NCBI GenBank assembly: GCA_900548005.1
Contig: URIZ01000020.1
Span: 1 to 14,576, forward strand
Direction: 5' to 3'
DNA: 14,576 nucleotides
Source: an uncultured Eubacteriales bacterium
GTDB lineage: Bacteria > Bacillota > Clostridia > Christensenellales > CAG-917
Position 1 is the first letter of the stretch; each line of letters begins with the position of its first letter. Of the stretch, positions 5,855 to 13,685 are shown piece after piece. The position numbers and the translations under genes are program-made. The notes below the pieces were generated by a model. It was not told where the DNA came from. It did no database searches and was given only the letters and a program-made list of their open reading frames with translations.

Positions 5855-8370
5855 TTGAGTTCACCCCAATTTTTCGCGCTTGCCGCCTCAGCAACGAGCG
5901 GAACGGACAACTTCACCGCATTTTCCATCTCGCTTGACAAAATTTGCTTGACGGATTCTTCTTCGTCCGCCGCCGCGTCTATGATAAGTTCGTCATGGAT
6001 TTGCAAGATCATCTTGGATTTCATGCCTTCAAGACGCTTTTCAACGCCCAGCATAGCAAGCTTGATGATGTCTGCCGCCGAGCCTTGCAATGGTGTGTTC
6101 ATCGCCATACGCTCCGCAGAAGATCGCACCATATAGTTGGACGCATTCAAATCGCCGAGATTGCGACGTCTGCCGAGCATTGTGAGCGAATAGCCCCTTT
6201 CGCGCGCCGTCTTCACGCAATTGTCCATAAACTCGCGCACCTTGGGATGCATGGTGAAATAGTTGGAAATAAACTCTTTCGCCTTGTATTGCGGTATGGA
6301 CAGGTTTTCTGCAAGTCCGTAGCCGCTGATGCCGTATATGATGCCGAAATTGACCGCTTTTGCGTCACGTCTTTCGGCGGGGGTGACTTCGCTTACGGGC
6401 TTTGCAAGAATTTGCGCGGCGGTGATGGCGTGTATGTCATCGCCGTCGTTGAACGCTTTTATGAGTTGCTCGTCGCCGCTCATGTGCGCAAGCAGTCTAA
6501 GCTCGATTTGCGAATAGTCCGCGCTGACAAGCACGTTGCCGTCGCTTGGAATAAACGCACTCTTGATGTCCTTTGCCTCTTCGCTGCGAGCGGGTATGTT
6601 TTGAAGATTCGGATTGGCGGAAGACAGCCTGCCCGTTGTCGTAATGCACTGATTGAATTCGGTGTGGATACGTCCGCTCTTCACAAGCGGTTGAAGCCCC
6701 GTGACGTAGGTGGACTGCAACTTGGCATAGTGGCGATATTCAAGGATCTTGGATATGATGGGATGCGCGCCCGATAGATTGCTCAGCACGTCTTCGCTGA
6801 CTGAGTATCCCGTCTTTGTTTTCTTGCCGTGTTGAAGGGCAAGTTTGTCAAACAAGATCTCGCCGAGTTGCTTGTTGGAGGCGATGTTGAAATGCTCGCC
6901 TGCAAGCTCGTAAATCTCGTTTGTGAGCGACGCGATTTTCTCGCCGTACTTCTCTTCAAGGGCTTTGAGCGTGTCCACAGATACGCACATTCCGCGTTGC
7001 TCCATATTGCGCAAAACAACGCAAAGCGGTTGTTCAACGTCCGAAAACAAGCGATAAAGATCGTCTTTTGCAAGTTGCGTCTTCAATTTTTCACTTTCCG
7101 CCAACAGCTCGACAGCTCCGATTTCAAGTCCGTCCGAGCCGAGCACTTGCTCCACGCTCTTTATTGGCGCGCTGCCGCGAGCTAGGTGCGCCGCTATCAT
7201 CGTGTCAAAGAATTGACGGTTGTCAAAGCCGTAAGTTTTTGATAGATATTTGAAGTCATAGCACACAAGTTGCATATCTTTTGACGCGTCTTTGACGATG
7301 TTCACCGCCTCGTCGAAGTCCACGCCTTCGCTGAACAAATCTTGCACGCAATCTATCTTGTACTCTGTCTTTTCATCCACCGCAAACGTGACGTTTTCAC
7401 CGATAAGGACGGCGATTTTGTCACCCTTGATTGCGGCTTTTATGTCTTGCGCCGTTGTCAAAACAACAACGGTTTTCTCTATCTTTGGAGCGGGGATTTC
7501 GGCTTGCTCGCCACCGTCTTCAAAGCTCATTCTTGCCGCAAGCGACGTGATTTCAAGCTGTCCGAGCATGGCGCGCACCGCCTGCGAATATACGGGCGTA
7601 AACTTCAAATCGTCAAGCGTACATTCAACGGGAACGTCACAGTTGATCGTCACCAACTCTTTGCTCAAAATTGCGATATCTTTGCTGTTTTGCACGTTTT
7701 GCCCGAGCTTGCCCGGGATCTCGTCCGCGTGCGCGAGAATCTCGTCAAGCGAGCCGTATTTTTCAAGCAGTTGCTTTGCCGTCTTTTCACCGACGCCCGG
7801 TATGCCCGGCACGTTGTCCGACGTGTCGCCGCGCAGTGCCTTGTAGTCTATATATTGCGGCACGGTGAATCCGTCTTGCAACAGGCGCGCCTCGTCATAC
7901 ACTTCTATGTCGCTCACGCCCTTCTTTGTCCAAAACACCTTTGTCGCGGGGCTGACAAGCTGAAAAGAGTCCCTGTCCCCCGTCACGATGATGCACTCGT
8001 CGTCAAAACGCTTTGAGAGCGTGCCGAGAATGTCGTCACCTTCGTAGCCTTGCAAGCTCACGATCTTGATGCCCATCGCCGTGATAAGCTCTTTGAGCGG
8101 CTCAACCTGCTGGCGCAGTTCTTCGTCCATGGGCTTTCTTGTCGCCTTGTAGTCCTTGAACATCTCGTGACGGAACGTCGGACCGTGCAAGTCGAAAGCC
8201 GCCGCGATATGCGTGGGTTTTTGCTCTTTGATAAGTCTCAGAAGTATGCTCAAAAAACCGTAAATCGCGCCCGTGTAAAGCCCCTTGCTCGATTTGAGAT
8301 TGGGCAACGCATGATACGCTCTGTGCATAAGAGAGTTGGAGTCAAGCAATAAAATTTTGTTTTGTGCCAT
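5851..8370 (-). CDS. polA: DNA polymerase I (839 aa), proofreading site degenerate
   Basis: This enzyme removes RNA primers, fills gaps in lagging-strand synthesis and acts in excision repair. Residues 1 to about 290 are the 5' nuclease (flap) domain, with GYEGDD (108-113), GDRD (131-134) and the helix-hairpin-helix GDTSDNVPGIPGVGEK (181-196). About residues 298-460 correspond to the 3'-5' exonuclease fold, but the metal-binding DxE is absent (IAVLIGE in its place) and the second Asp is Leu in DFKYL, so it should not proofread. About residues 465-839 are the polymerase domain: motif A DYSQIELR (618-625), the O helix RRDAKAVNFGIIYG (667-680, with Lys671, Phe675 and Tyr679) and motif C QIHDE (790-794). 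ATG 8370 is preceded by GGTGA. A patatin gene lies 50 bases upstream and coaE overlaps downstream. Confidence 0.97.
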   Translation of the reverse strand: MAQNKILLLDSNSLMHRAYHALPNLKSSKGLYTGAIYGFLSILLRLIKEQKPTHIAAAFDLHGPTFRHEMFKDYKATRKPMDEELRQQVEPLKELITAMGIKIVSLQGYEGDDILGTLSKRFDDECIIVTGDRDSFQLVSPATKVFWTKKGVSDIEVYDEARLLQDGFTVPQYIDYKALRGDTSDNVPGIPGVGEKTAKQLLEKYGSLDEILAHADEIPGKLGQNVQNSKDIAILSKELVTINCDVPVECTLDDLKFTPVYSQAVRAMLGQLEITSLAARMSFEDGGEQAEIPAPKIEKTVVVLTTAQDIKAAIKGDKIAVLIGENVTFAVDEKTEYKIDCVQDLFSEGVDFDEAVNIVKDASKDMQLVCYDFKYLSKTYGFDNRQFFDTMIAAHLARGSAPIKSVEQVLGSDGLEIGAVELLAESEKLKTQLAKDDLYRLFSDVEQPLCVVLRNMEQRGMCVSVDTLKALEEKYGEKIASLTNEIYELAGEHFNIASNKQLGEILFDKLALQHGKKTKTGYSVSEDVLSNLSGAHPIISKILEYRHYAKLQSTYVTGLQPLVKSGRIHTEFNQCITTTGRLSSANPNLQNIPARSEEAKDIKSAFIPSDGNVLVSADYSQIELRLLAHMSGDEQLIKAFNDGDDIHAITAAQILAKPVSEVTPAERRDAKAVNFGIIYGISGYGLAENLSIPQYKAKEFISNYFTMHPKVREFMDNCVKTARERGYSLTMLGRRRNLGDLNASNYMVRSSAERMAMNTPLQGSAADIIKLAMLGVEKRLEGMKSKMILQIHDELIIDAAADEEESVKQILSSEMENAVKLSVPLVAEAASAKNWGELK

Positions 8371-8384
8371 ATATTCACCGCCAT

Positions 8385-8407
8385 GCGATCGATTGTGTCA
8401 ATCGCGC
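8385..8407. other. Hairpin between the patatin gene and polA
   Basis: CGATTG (8390-8395), TGT and CAATCG (8399-8404) form a 6-bp stem, extended by GCG/CGC across a two-base bulge. The T run (TTTTT, 8409-8413) is on the plus-strand side, so on the minus strand, where the operon is transcribed, it is not a typical terminator. It sits in the polA leader and could be an RNA processing or stability element. Confidence 0.4.
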
Positions 8408-8420
8408 GTTTTTCGCTATT

Positions 8421-9239
8421 CTATCCAAGCAAAAATTGTTTCAAACCATCATCCATAAGGCGTTTTGCATCGTCATAGCCGTTTTGCATGAAATCGCGCA
8501 CTCGCCTTTCGGAAAACGCCATTGCAGGCCCCAAATCAACAGTCGGAGCAATGAAGAACAAGTCCAAATCGCCACGTTCGATCTTGCGTTTGGGAGCTTT
8601 TTCCATCACGTTTGTGCGTATGACAAGCATCTTGTCATAGCCGTTGCGCCCAAGCAAGTTGATGGGCATATTGTCGTATACGCCGCCGTCAATATACTTG
8701 CTCTCGCCAATCTCTTTGGGCGGGAAAATCGGGAAGGTCGCAGAGGCTATCACATAGTCCACAAGCTCGCCTTCCTTGATGTCGGTCATCATTTTTTCAA
8801 AGGGCTGAAACGCCGATATGTCAAATGTTACAAGCCCGAAATCCTTGCCGCTCGACCTTATGTCGTCTTCTTTGACGAGATTTTCAAAAAACTCCTGCGA
8901 CTGCTTGTAGGACGCTTCCAGCATCTTGATCGTCTTCAATCTCTTTTCTCTAACAACCTTGATGATGGCAGGCGTGAGATTTAGATTGTGTATGGACTCG
9001 ATCTCCTCGTCCGTGAGCGCAAACACCGTGTTTGTCTTTATCTGTCGCCACACTTCAAGCATCTTGTCATAGCCGCCTTCAAGGTACAATGCACCATTGA
9101 TCGCGCCGATAGACGTGCCGACAACGCCGTCAAAATCCACGCCAAGCTCGCGTATGGCAAGCATAGCTCCCACTTGATATGCGCCCTTCACTCCACCGCC
9201 TTCGAGCACCAATCCCAATTTTTGACCATTATTCTGCAT
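8421..9239 (-). CDS. Patatin-like phospholipase (272 aa)
   Basis: This is a serine lipid acyl hydrolase of the bacterial patatin group (RssA/YlbK-like). The oxyanion loop is GGGVKG (14-19), the nucleophile elbow is GTSIG (41-45) with Ser43, and the second member of the catalytic dyad is Asp184 in YIDGG (182-186). All key residues are present. There is no signal peptide, so it is probably cytoplasmic or peripheral to the inner membrane face, acting on phospholipids or lysophospholipids; the natural substrate is unknown for most members. ATG 9239 is used because AAGGA lies about 8 bases before it; an upstream TTG at 9257 would add six residues. It starts the minus-strand run patatin-polA-coaE from the promoter at 9277-9305 and ends with TAG 50 bases before polA. 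Confidence 0.93.
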   Translation of the reverse strand: MQNNGQKLGLVLEGGGVKGAYQVGAMLAIRELGVDFDGVVGTSIGAINGALYLEGGYDKMLEVWRQIKTNTVFALTDEEIESIHNLNLTPAIIKVVREKRLKTIKMLEASYKQSQEFFENLVKEDDIRSSGKDFGLVTFDISAFQPFEKMMTDIKEGELVDYVIASATFPIFPPKEIGESKYIDGGVYDNMPINLLGRNGYDKMLVIRTNVMEKAPKRKIERGDLDLFFIAPTVDLGPAMAFSERRVRDFMQNGYDDAKRLMDDGLKQFLLG

Positions 9240-9276
9240 ACCGTTTATCCTTCGCAATACAAATTTCTACGCTTAA

Positions 9277-9305
9277 ACTATAACACAAAATCCGCCTTTT
9301 GTAAA
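9277..9305 (-). promoter_or_regulatory. Promoter of the patatin-polA-coaE operon
   Basis: On the minus strand TTTACA (9305-9300), a 17-base spacer and TATAGT (9282-9277) lie 37 bases before the patatin ATG. Confidence 0.72.
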
Positions 9306-9448
9306 CGCCGAAAAGCAAATATGCGCCTTGCGGATAGATGTTTCGAAAAGCATAACATGATAATATGGAAAATTGATAGTTTTTTTCGCACGAAACGAAA
9401 ACTTGTTTGGAGCGCACTTAGCAAGAAAGTCGCTATTTAGCGCGGTTG
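9306..9448. other. Intergenic DNA without a recognised gene
   Basis: Together with the flanking promoter (9277-9305) and palindrome (9449-9575), this makes 336 bases with no gene between the patatin gene and groL. Apart from a short inverted repeat CGCTA-TT-TAGCG (9431-9442), I see no conserved coding frame, tRNA or known RNA here. Confidence 0.5.
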
Positions 9449-9575
9449 AAAAACGGCAATATTGAGATGCATAACAAGAAAGGCACGGCTTGAACCAAAA
9501 CCCAACGTACAAGACGTACGTGATTTTGGGGCAAGCCGTGCCTGACGAAGTTAGGCGCTCAATAGTGCCGTTTTT
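9449..9575 (-). repeat. 127-base imperfect palindrome abutting the groL stop; probable terminator
   Basis: The outer arms AAAAACGGCAATATTGAG (9449-9466) and its inverse (9558-9575) match at 17 of 18 positions. An inner 12-bp perfect repeat AGGCACGGCTTG (9481-9492 with 9532-9543) continues inward through CCAAAA/TTTTGG and ACGTAC/GTACGT to the loop AAGAC. Both repeats share one centre near 9512, and the 14-base stretches between them are equal in length and weakly similar. On the minus strand the structure begins immediately after the groL TAA and ends in TTTTT, so it can serve as the terminator of groES-groEL. Its size and terminal inverted repeats are also those of a MITE-like palindrome. No target-site duplication is clear. 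Confidence 0.75.
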
Positions 9576-11204
9576 TTAGTACATGGAGTCCATACCGGCC
9601 GCAGGAGAAGAATTTGCCGCCGCCGGTTCTTTCACATCGGTGACAAGGCTCTCGGTGGTGAGCAAGGTGGATGCAACGGACGCGGCGTTTTGGAGTGCGC
9701 TACGTGTGACTTTGGTCGGGTCGAGAATGCCTGCTTTGACCATGTCGCAGTAGACTTCGCGTTGGGCGTCAAAGCCGTAGTTGGCTTTCTTTGACGAGAT
9801 GATGGTGTTTACGACAATGCCGCCATCAATGCCTGCGTTTGCGGCGATTTGACGTACGGGGGCTTCGAGAGCGCGAAGAACGATTTTTGCACCCGTTGCT
9901 TCATCGCCTTCGAGTTTTGCACAAGCCTTCTTCACTGCAGGGATGACAGACAACAGAGCCGTTCCGCCGCCTGCGACAATGCCTTCTTCAACAGCCGCGC
10001 GAGTTGCGTTGAGAGCGTCTTCGATGCGGAGTTTCTTCTCTTTCATCTCCACTTCGGTTGCTGCGCCGACGCCGATGACCGCTACGCCGCCTGCGAGTTT
10101 CGCAACGCGTTCTTGCAGTTTTTCTTTGTCATAATCTGACGTGGATTCGGCAATTTGAGCGCGAATGGACGCAACTCTTGCCGCAATGTCTTCTTGTCTG
10201 CCGAAACCGCCGACGATTGTGGTGTTGTCCTTGTCAACGCGCACGGATTTTGCTCTGCCGAGCATATCGAGAGTGACGTCTTTAAGCTCGTATCCGAGAT
10301 CGCTTGACACAAACGTGCCGCCCGTGAGAATTGCGATATCTTCAAGATACGCCTTTCTTCTGTCGCCAAAACCGGGGGCTTTGACCGCCACGACGTTGAA
10401 CACACCTTTAAGCTTGTTGACGATGATGGTTGTGAGTGCCTCGCCTTCGATGTCGTCCGAGATGATGAGCAGTTTCAAGCCGTTTTTGAGCACTTGTTCG
10501 AGAAGTGGCAAAATCTCTTGGATGTTGCTGATCTTCTTGTCGGTGATGAGAATGACGGGGTTGTCAAGCTCTGCACTCATCTTGTCGGTGTTGGTGACAA
10601 GATAGGGAGATACGTAGCCGCGATCGAATTGCATGCCTTCCACAACGTTGAGTTCGGTGGTCATTTGCTTGCCTTCTTCGATGGTGATGACGCCGTCTTT
10701 GCCCACTTTTTCCATAGCGTCCGAGATGAGTTGACCGATGGTTTCGTCACCTGCGGAAATGGACGCGACTTGCGCGATTGCGGTCTTGTCTTCAACGTCT
10801 TTGCTGATCTTTTTGAGCTCTTCGACAGCTTGCTCGGTTGCGTACATAATGCCGCGTTTGAGCACCATGGGGTTTGCGCCCGCCGCAACGTTCTTCAAGC
10901 CTTCTTTGACGATCGCCTGAGCAAGCACGGACGCCGTTGTCGTTCCGTCACCCGCAACGTCGTTGGTTTTGGTTGCGACTTCTCTGATGATTTGTGCGCC
11001 CATGTTTTCAAACGGATCGGAAAGCACGATGTCCTTTGCGATTGTCACGCCGTCATTGGTGACCAGCGGAGAGCCGTAGGGACGATCGAGAACAACGTTT
11101 CTGCCCTTCGGGCCGAGAGTGATTTTTACAGTGTTTGCCAATGCGTCAACGCCGGCTTCCAAAGCCTTTCTTGCGTCGTCGCCATATTTGAATTGCTTTG
11201 CCAT
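9576..11204 (-). CDS. groL: Chaperonin GroEL, 60 kDa subunit (542 aa)
   Basis: This is the subunit of the tetradecameric cytoplasmic folding chamber that encloses non-native proteins under the GroES lid and hydrolyses ATP. It begins AKQFKYGDDARKALEAGVDALANTVKITLGPKGRNV-like, as is typical, and carries the ATP-site segments VTNDGVTIAKDI and VAGDGTTTASVLAQ plus the GGGTALL and NAGIDGG segments of the equatorial domain. The length is normal. The C-terminus is PAAGMDSMY rather than a long GGM repeat. ATG 11204 has AAGGAG (11214-11219) 9 bases upstream; an earlier TTG at 11210 is not used. That ribosome binding site overlaps the groES stop codon, so the two genes are tightly coupled in one operon. 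Confidence 0.98.
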   Translation of the reverse strand: MAKQFKYGDDARKALEAGVDALANTVKITLGPKGRNVVLDRPYGSPLVTNDGVTIAKDIVLSDPFENMGAQIIREVATKTNDVAGDGTTTASVLAQAIVKEGLKNVAAGANPMVLKRGIMYATEQAVEELKKISKDVEDKTAIAQVASISAGDETIGQLISDAMEKVGKDGVITIEEGKQMTTELNVVEGMQFDRGYVSPYLVTNTDKMSAELDNPVILITDKKISNIQEILPLLEQVLKNGLKLLIISDDIEGEALTTIIVNKLKGVFNVVAVKAPGFGDRRKAYLEDIAILTGGTFVSSDLGYELKDVTLDMLGRAKSVRVDKDNTTIVGGFGRQEDIAARVASIRAQIAESTSDYDKEKLQERVAKLAGGVAVIGVGAATEVEMKEKKLRIEDALNATRAAVEEGIVAGGGTALLSVIPAVKKACAKLEGDEATGAKIVLRALEAPVRQIAANAGIDGGIVVNTIISSKKANYGFDAQREVYCDMVKAGILDPTKVTRSALQNAASVASTLLTTESLVTDVKEPAAANSSPAAGMDSMY

Positions 11205-11217
11205 AATCAAAATCTCC

Positions 11218-11502
11218 TTATTCTACGATTGCGAGAATGTCTGCTTGACGGACGATAACCACTTCTTCGCCGTCGATCTTAAATTCGCTGCCGGCATACT
11301 TGCTGAAAAGCACGGTGTCGCCGACCTTGACTTGCATCTTCACGTCCACGCCGTCAACGTTGCCGCCGGGGCCGACCGCAAGCACTTTTGCAAGTTGCGG
11401 TTTTTCTTTTGCCGCGCCGGGAAGAACGATTCCGCTCGCGGTCTTTTCGTCTTGTTCAATCGCCTTGATGACGACTTTGTCAAACAACGGTTTTATTGCC
11501 AT
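11218..11502 (-). CDS. groS: Co-chaperonin GroES (94 aa)
   Basis: This is the heptameric lid of the GroEL chamber. The full-length 94 residues include the N-terminal strand IKPLFDKVVIK, the mobile loop around EKTASGIVLPGAAKEKP (about residues 19-35) that docks on GroEL, and the typical LAVGPGG and VKVGDTVLFSKYAGSEFKIDG segments. GGAGG lies 6 bases before the ATG. It is first in the groES-groEL operon, and the TAA at 11218-11220 overlaps the groL ribosome binding site. The promoter and CIRCE operator lie just upstream. Confidence 0.98.
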   Translation of the reverse strand: MAIKPLFDKVVIKAIEQDEKTASGIVLPGAAKEKPQLAKVLAVGPGGNVDGVDVKMQVKVGDTVLFSKYAGSEFKIDGEEVVIVRQADILAIVE

Positions 11503-11536
11503 ATAATGCCTCCGTATATGTGTTTCGTATTATCAT

Positions 11537-11563
11537 TTAGCACTCTTTGTGCTTGATTGCTAA
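11537..11563. promoter_or_regulatory. CIRCE operator (HrcA binding site) of groES-groEL
   Basis: TTAGCACTC (11537-11545), a 9-base spacer and GATTGCTAA (11555-11563) match the CIRCE consensus TTAGCACTC-N9-GAGTGCTAA with a single mismatch. It lies directly downstream of the -10 box, over the expected transcription start, so the heat-shock repressor HrcA should repress groES-groEL. hrcA is not in this window. Confidence 0.95.
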
Positions 11564-11566
11564 CAG

Positions 11567-11593
11567 TTTATACCAACGGTTGCCAATTGTCAA
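11567..11593 (-). promoter_or_regulatory. Promoter of groES-groEL
   Basis: On the minus strand TTGACA (11593-11588) and TATAAA (11572-11567) are separated by 15 bases, shorter than the ideal 17. The -10 box is 3 bases from the CIRCE operator. Confidence 0.8.
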
Positions 11594-11646
11594 TATATTA
11601 TGCAAGGTTTTTTGAAAAAAATTATGCCGATTTTCAAAAGTTGTCG

Positions 11647-11675
11647 TTGAATATTGTATATTTTTGTGCTAATAT
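11647..11675 (+). promoter_or_regulatory. Promoter of the dCMP deaminase gene
   Basis: TTGAAT (11647-11652), a 17-base spacer and TAATAT (11670-11675) in A/T-rich DNA lie 38 bases before ATG 11713. The promoter diverges from the groES promoter, with the two -35 boxes about 53 bases apart. Confidence 0.65.
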
Positions 11676-11712
11676 CATTTATATAAAAATATATACGCGC
11701 AAAGGAGAGAGT

Positions 11713-12162
11713 ATGAACAACTGGGACAAAAGATTTATGGACATGGCGGAATTGGTTTCCACCTGGACAAGTTGCGAAAGGCAAGGCCGCGCGATCGGCG
11801 CGATTATCGTCAAGGACAAGCGCATTCTCACCACGGGCTACAACGGCGCGCCCGCAGGCATACTCAACTGCCGTGACAAAGGATATTGCATGCGCGATCG
11901 GCTTGGCATAAAGAGCGGCACTTGCGCAGAAAAATGCTATGCCGTCCATGCAGAGCAAAACGCAATCGTTCAAGCGGCAAAACTCGGCATCTCGGTGGAC
12001 GGCGCAACCCTTTACTGCACGCACCAACCCTGCACCATTTGCACGCGCCTTATCATCAACAGCGGCATCGTGCGCGTTGTCTACAAGCACCCCTACCCCG
12101 ATGACTTCTCAATGGAGCTTTTCAACGAAGCAGGCATTTCAGTTGAGAAATTTGAAGAATAA
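11713..12162 (+). CDS. dCMP deaminase family protein, ComEB-type (149 aa)
   Basis: This is a zinc enzyme that converts dCMP to dUMP, feeding thymidylate synthase and dTTP synthesis. The catalytic motif HAE is at residues 79-81 (His79 zinc ligand, Glu81 proton shuttle), and PCTIC (106-110) supplies Cys107 and Cys110. GYNGAPAG (42-49) is the usual substrate loop. Further cysteines (Cys53, Cys59, Cys71, Cys75) lie in the NC..KGYC and GTC..KCYAVHAE segment found in this subgroup. AAGGAG (11702-11707) is 5 bases before ATG 11713; longer upstream starts lack such a site. The gene is monocistronic, with a promoter at 11647-11675 and a terminator at 12187-12218. Another cytidine-type deaminase activity is possible but less likely. 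Confidence 0.93.
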   Translation: MNNWDKRFMDMAELVSTWTSCERQGRAIGAIIVKDKRILTTGYNGAPAGILNCRDKGYCMRDRLGIKSGTCAEKCYAVHAEQNAIVQAAKLGISVDGATLYCTHQPCTICTRLIINSGIVRVVYKHPYPDDFSMELFNEAGISVEKFEE

Positions 12163-12186
12163 AGTGCCGATTGTGCAAATATAGAC

Positions 12187-12218
12187 AAAAAGCAAGCTCG
12201 AACACGGCTTGCTTTTTT
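12187..12218. terminator. Bidirectional terminator between dCMP deaminase and glycosyltransferase genes
   Basis: AAAAAGCAAGC (12187-12197) and GCTTGCTTTTT (12207-12217) form an 11-bp stem with a 9-base loop and T runs on both strands (six T on the plus strand, five on the minus strand). It lies 24 bases after the plus-strand stop codon and 36 bases after the minus-strand one. Confidence 0.92.
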
Positions 12219-12253
12219 GTTGGCTTTTGGTTTTATTTTTTTGGTTTTGCCGA

Positions 12254-13534
12254 TCATTTCATCAGCTTGCGTTGACGGCTGAATTTGATCAACTGATTAT
12301 TTTTTATTGACACGAGATGCAACAAACGATTGCGATTTAGCGTGAAGGTCATGGGGTTATTGTAGTCCTTCACGACATATTTGCTGCGATCGTCATGCAA
12401 GATAAAATCGTACAACTGCAACATGTATTCTATGGATTTTTCAAGGCTGAATCGCTTTGCAAACTCGGCGTATTTTGGCATCATCTCATCGTGCAAATCC
12501 TTGTGTTCTATCCAAAAATCCATCATGTCGGCAAGGCTGTTTGCATTGCCATTTTGGAATATCGATTGCTTTGAGAGAGCAAACTGCTTTGTGGCACACA
12601 TCTTTGCGTTGCTGATCACGGGCACAGTGCCGCACGCAATCGCTTCGAGGCAGGATATGGATTCCGTTTCGACATCGCTCGCCTGCACGAAAAGATAGGA
12701 CACGTTGAGCAGATTGACAAGCTCGGACTGAGCCATAAACACTATGCGCATATCAACGCCAAGCTCTTTTGCAAGGGCTTCGTATTCTTCTTGCTTCGGG
12801 CCTTTGCCCGCAAGCAAAAGCACGATTTTGTCGCGATACTTGCTTTTGCCAACCGCTCTGATTATAAGGTCTTGCCGCTTCTCTTCGGTGAGTCTGCCCA
12901 CGCTTGTGACGATGATTTTGTCCTTGAAATCATCGGGCAGGACGGGATTGTCAAGCGGCTTGAAATTTGGATCGTAGCCGTTGGAAATCACGTGCAAGTT
13001 TTGCGGATAATGATGCATCATAAGCGTTGCGGCGATGCATCTTGACGGGCAATGAATGTTGTTGATCCACTCCACTCGATAATGGAAAAGTTTCAAAAGA
13101 TCGTACATTGTCGCCGTTGCGCCGGGAAGATAGCGCAAATTCGCATTGAAAGTGATGTTTTCCGCCGACACATGATAGCAGCCAAGCACGGGTTTGCCAA
13201 GCTCGTGCGCTATGCGCGCGCAGTGCGTGCCGAGAAAGAACGGCATATATACATGCACAAGATCGACGTCTTGAAGCGCGTCTTTGATCAGCTTGTCGTC
13301 AGGCTCTGCAAGCCAAGCGTGCTGTTGGTCTATGACTTTTTGATAGATGGGCACGTTCATAACGGGAAACGTGACGTATTGCGCGGGTATGGTCTCTTGC
13401 TCCGCGCCTTTGTCGGTGCAAAGCACCTTCACTTCCACTCCGCGATCGAGCAGGTTTTGTACAAGATGCCTTGCAGACATCGAAGTGCCGTTGCCTTTGT
13501 CGTGAAAAATATCGATTACGATTGCAACTTTCAT
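12254..13534 (-). CDS. GT4 family glycosyltransferase, glycolipid-synthase-like (426 aa)
   Basis: This is a GT-B fold retaining glycosyltransferase. The N-terminal acceptor domain starts MKVAIVIDIF, has a glycine/serine loop (GNGTSMSARHLV) and the segment HVYMPFFLGTHCARIA...GCYHVSAENITFN, which resembles diacylglycerol glucosyltransferases of Bacillota (PFLLG and FHxQPENI in those). The C-terminal donor domain has GRLTEEKR (213-220) and the EX7E motif Glu289 to Glu297 (ETESISCLE), followed by AIACGTVPVIS. The likely role is transfer of a sugar from a nucleotide sugar to a membrane lipid at the inner face; donor and acceptor are inferred. A C-terminal extension (about residues 390-426) is basic (NRNRLLHLVSIKNNQLIKFSRQRK) and could bind the membrane. 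AAGGAG is 5 bases before ATG 13534. The gene diverges from a TetR regulator and shares its control region. Confidence 0.88.
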   Translation of the reverse strand: MKVAIVIDIFHDKGNGTSMSARHLVQNLLDRGVEVKVLCTDKGAEQETIPAQYVTFPVMNVPIYQKVIDQQHAWLAEPDDKLIKDALQDVDLVHVYMPFFLGTHCARIAHELGKPVLGCYHVSAENITFNANLRYLPGATATMYDLLKLFHYRVEWINNIHCPSRCIAATLMMHHYPQNLHVISNGYDPNFKPLDNPVLPDDFKDKIIVTSVGRLTEEKRQDLIIRAVGKSKYRDKIVLLLAGKGPKQEEYEALAKELGVDMRIVFMAQSELVNLLNVSYLFVQASDVETESISCLEAIACGTVPVISNAKMCATKQFALSKQSIFQNGNANSLADMMDFWIEHKDLHDEMMPKYAEFAKRFSLEKSIEYMLQLYDFILHDDRSKYVVKDYNNPMTFTLNRNRLLHLVSIKNNQLIKFSRQRKLMK

Positions 13535-13645
13535 TTTATCTCCTTTTTTAAGCGAAATAATATATATTGCCAATCCCTTTTATGCTAATGCCGCTCATTT
13601 TTGATTTGTGTGTAATAATTCAAAAACTTTTTCTATATTTATGTG

Positions 13646-13675
13646 TTGACTTATACCACTTGTGTATATTATAAT
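13646..13675 (+). promoter_or_regulatory. Promoter of the TetR gene
   Basis: TTGACT (13646-13651), an 18-base spacer and TATAAT (13670-13675) would start transcription near 13682, giving a leader of about 105 bases. The spacer contains the box CCACTTGTGT. Confidence 0.72.
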
Positions 13676-13685
13676 CCACTTATGT
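13656..13685. promoter_or_regulatory. Paired CCACTTRTGT boxes, candidate TetR operator
   Basis: CCACTTGTGT (13656-13665) and CCACTTATGT (13676-13685) are direct repeats exactly 20 bases apart, two helical turns. They bracket the shared ATTATAAT -10 region, one in the spacer of each divergent promoter. The second copy is also part of the palindrome CCAC-TTAT-GTGG (13676-13687). The ACTTGTGT core recurs at 13743-13750. This is a good candidate binding site for the adjacent TetR protein. Confidence 0.5.

Noticed and set aside
6783..8352. Several open frames of 60-220 residues antisense to polA
   Set aside because: They are shadows of the polA frame, with basic or cysteine-rich composition and no ribosome binding sites.
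9229..9512. Small minus-strand open frames between groL and the patatin gene
   Set aside because: They overlap the palindrome and the operon promoter, lack ribosome binding sites and show no recognisable protein features.
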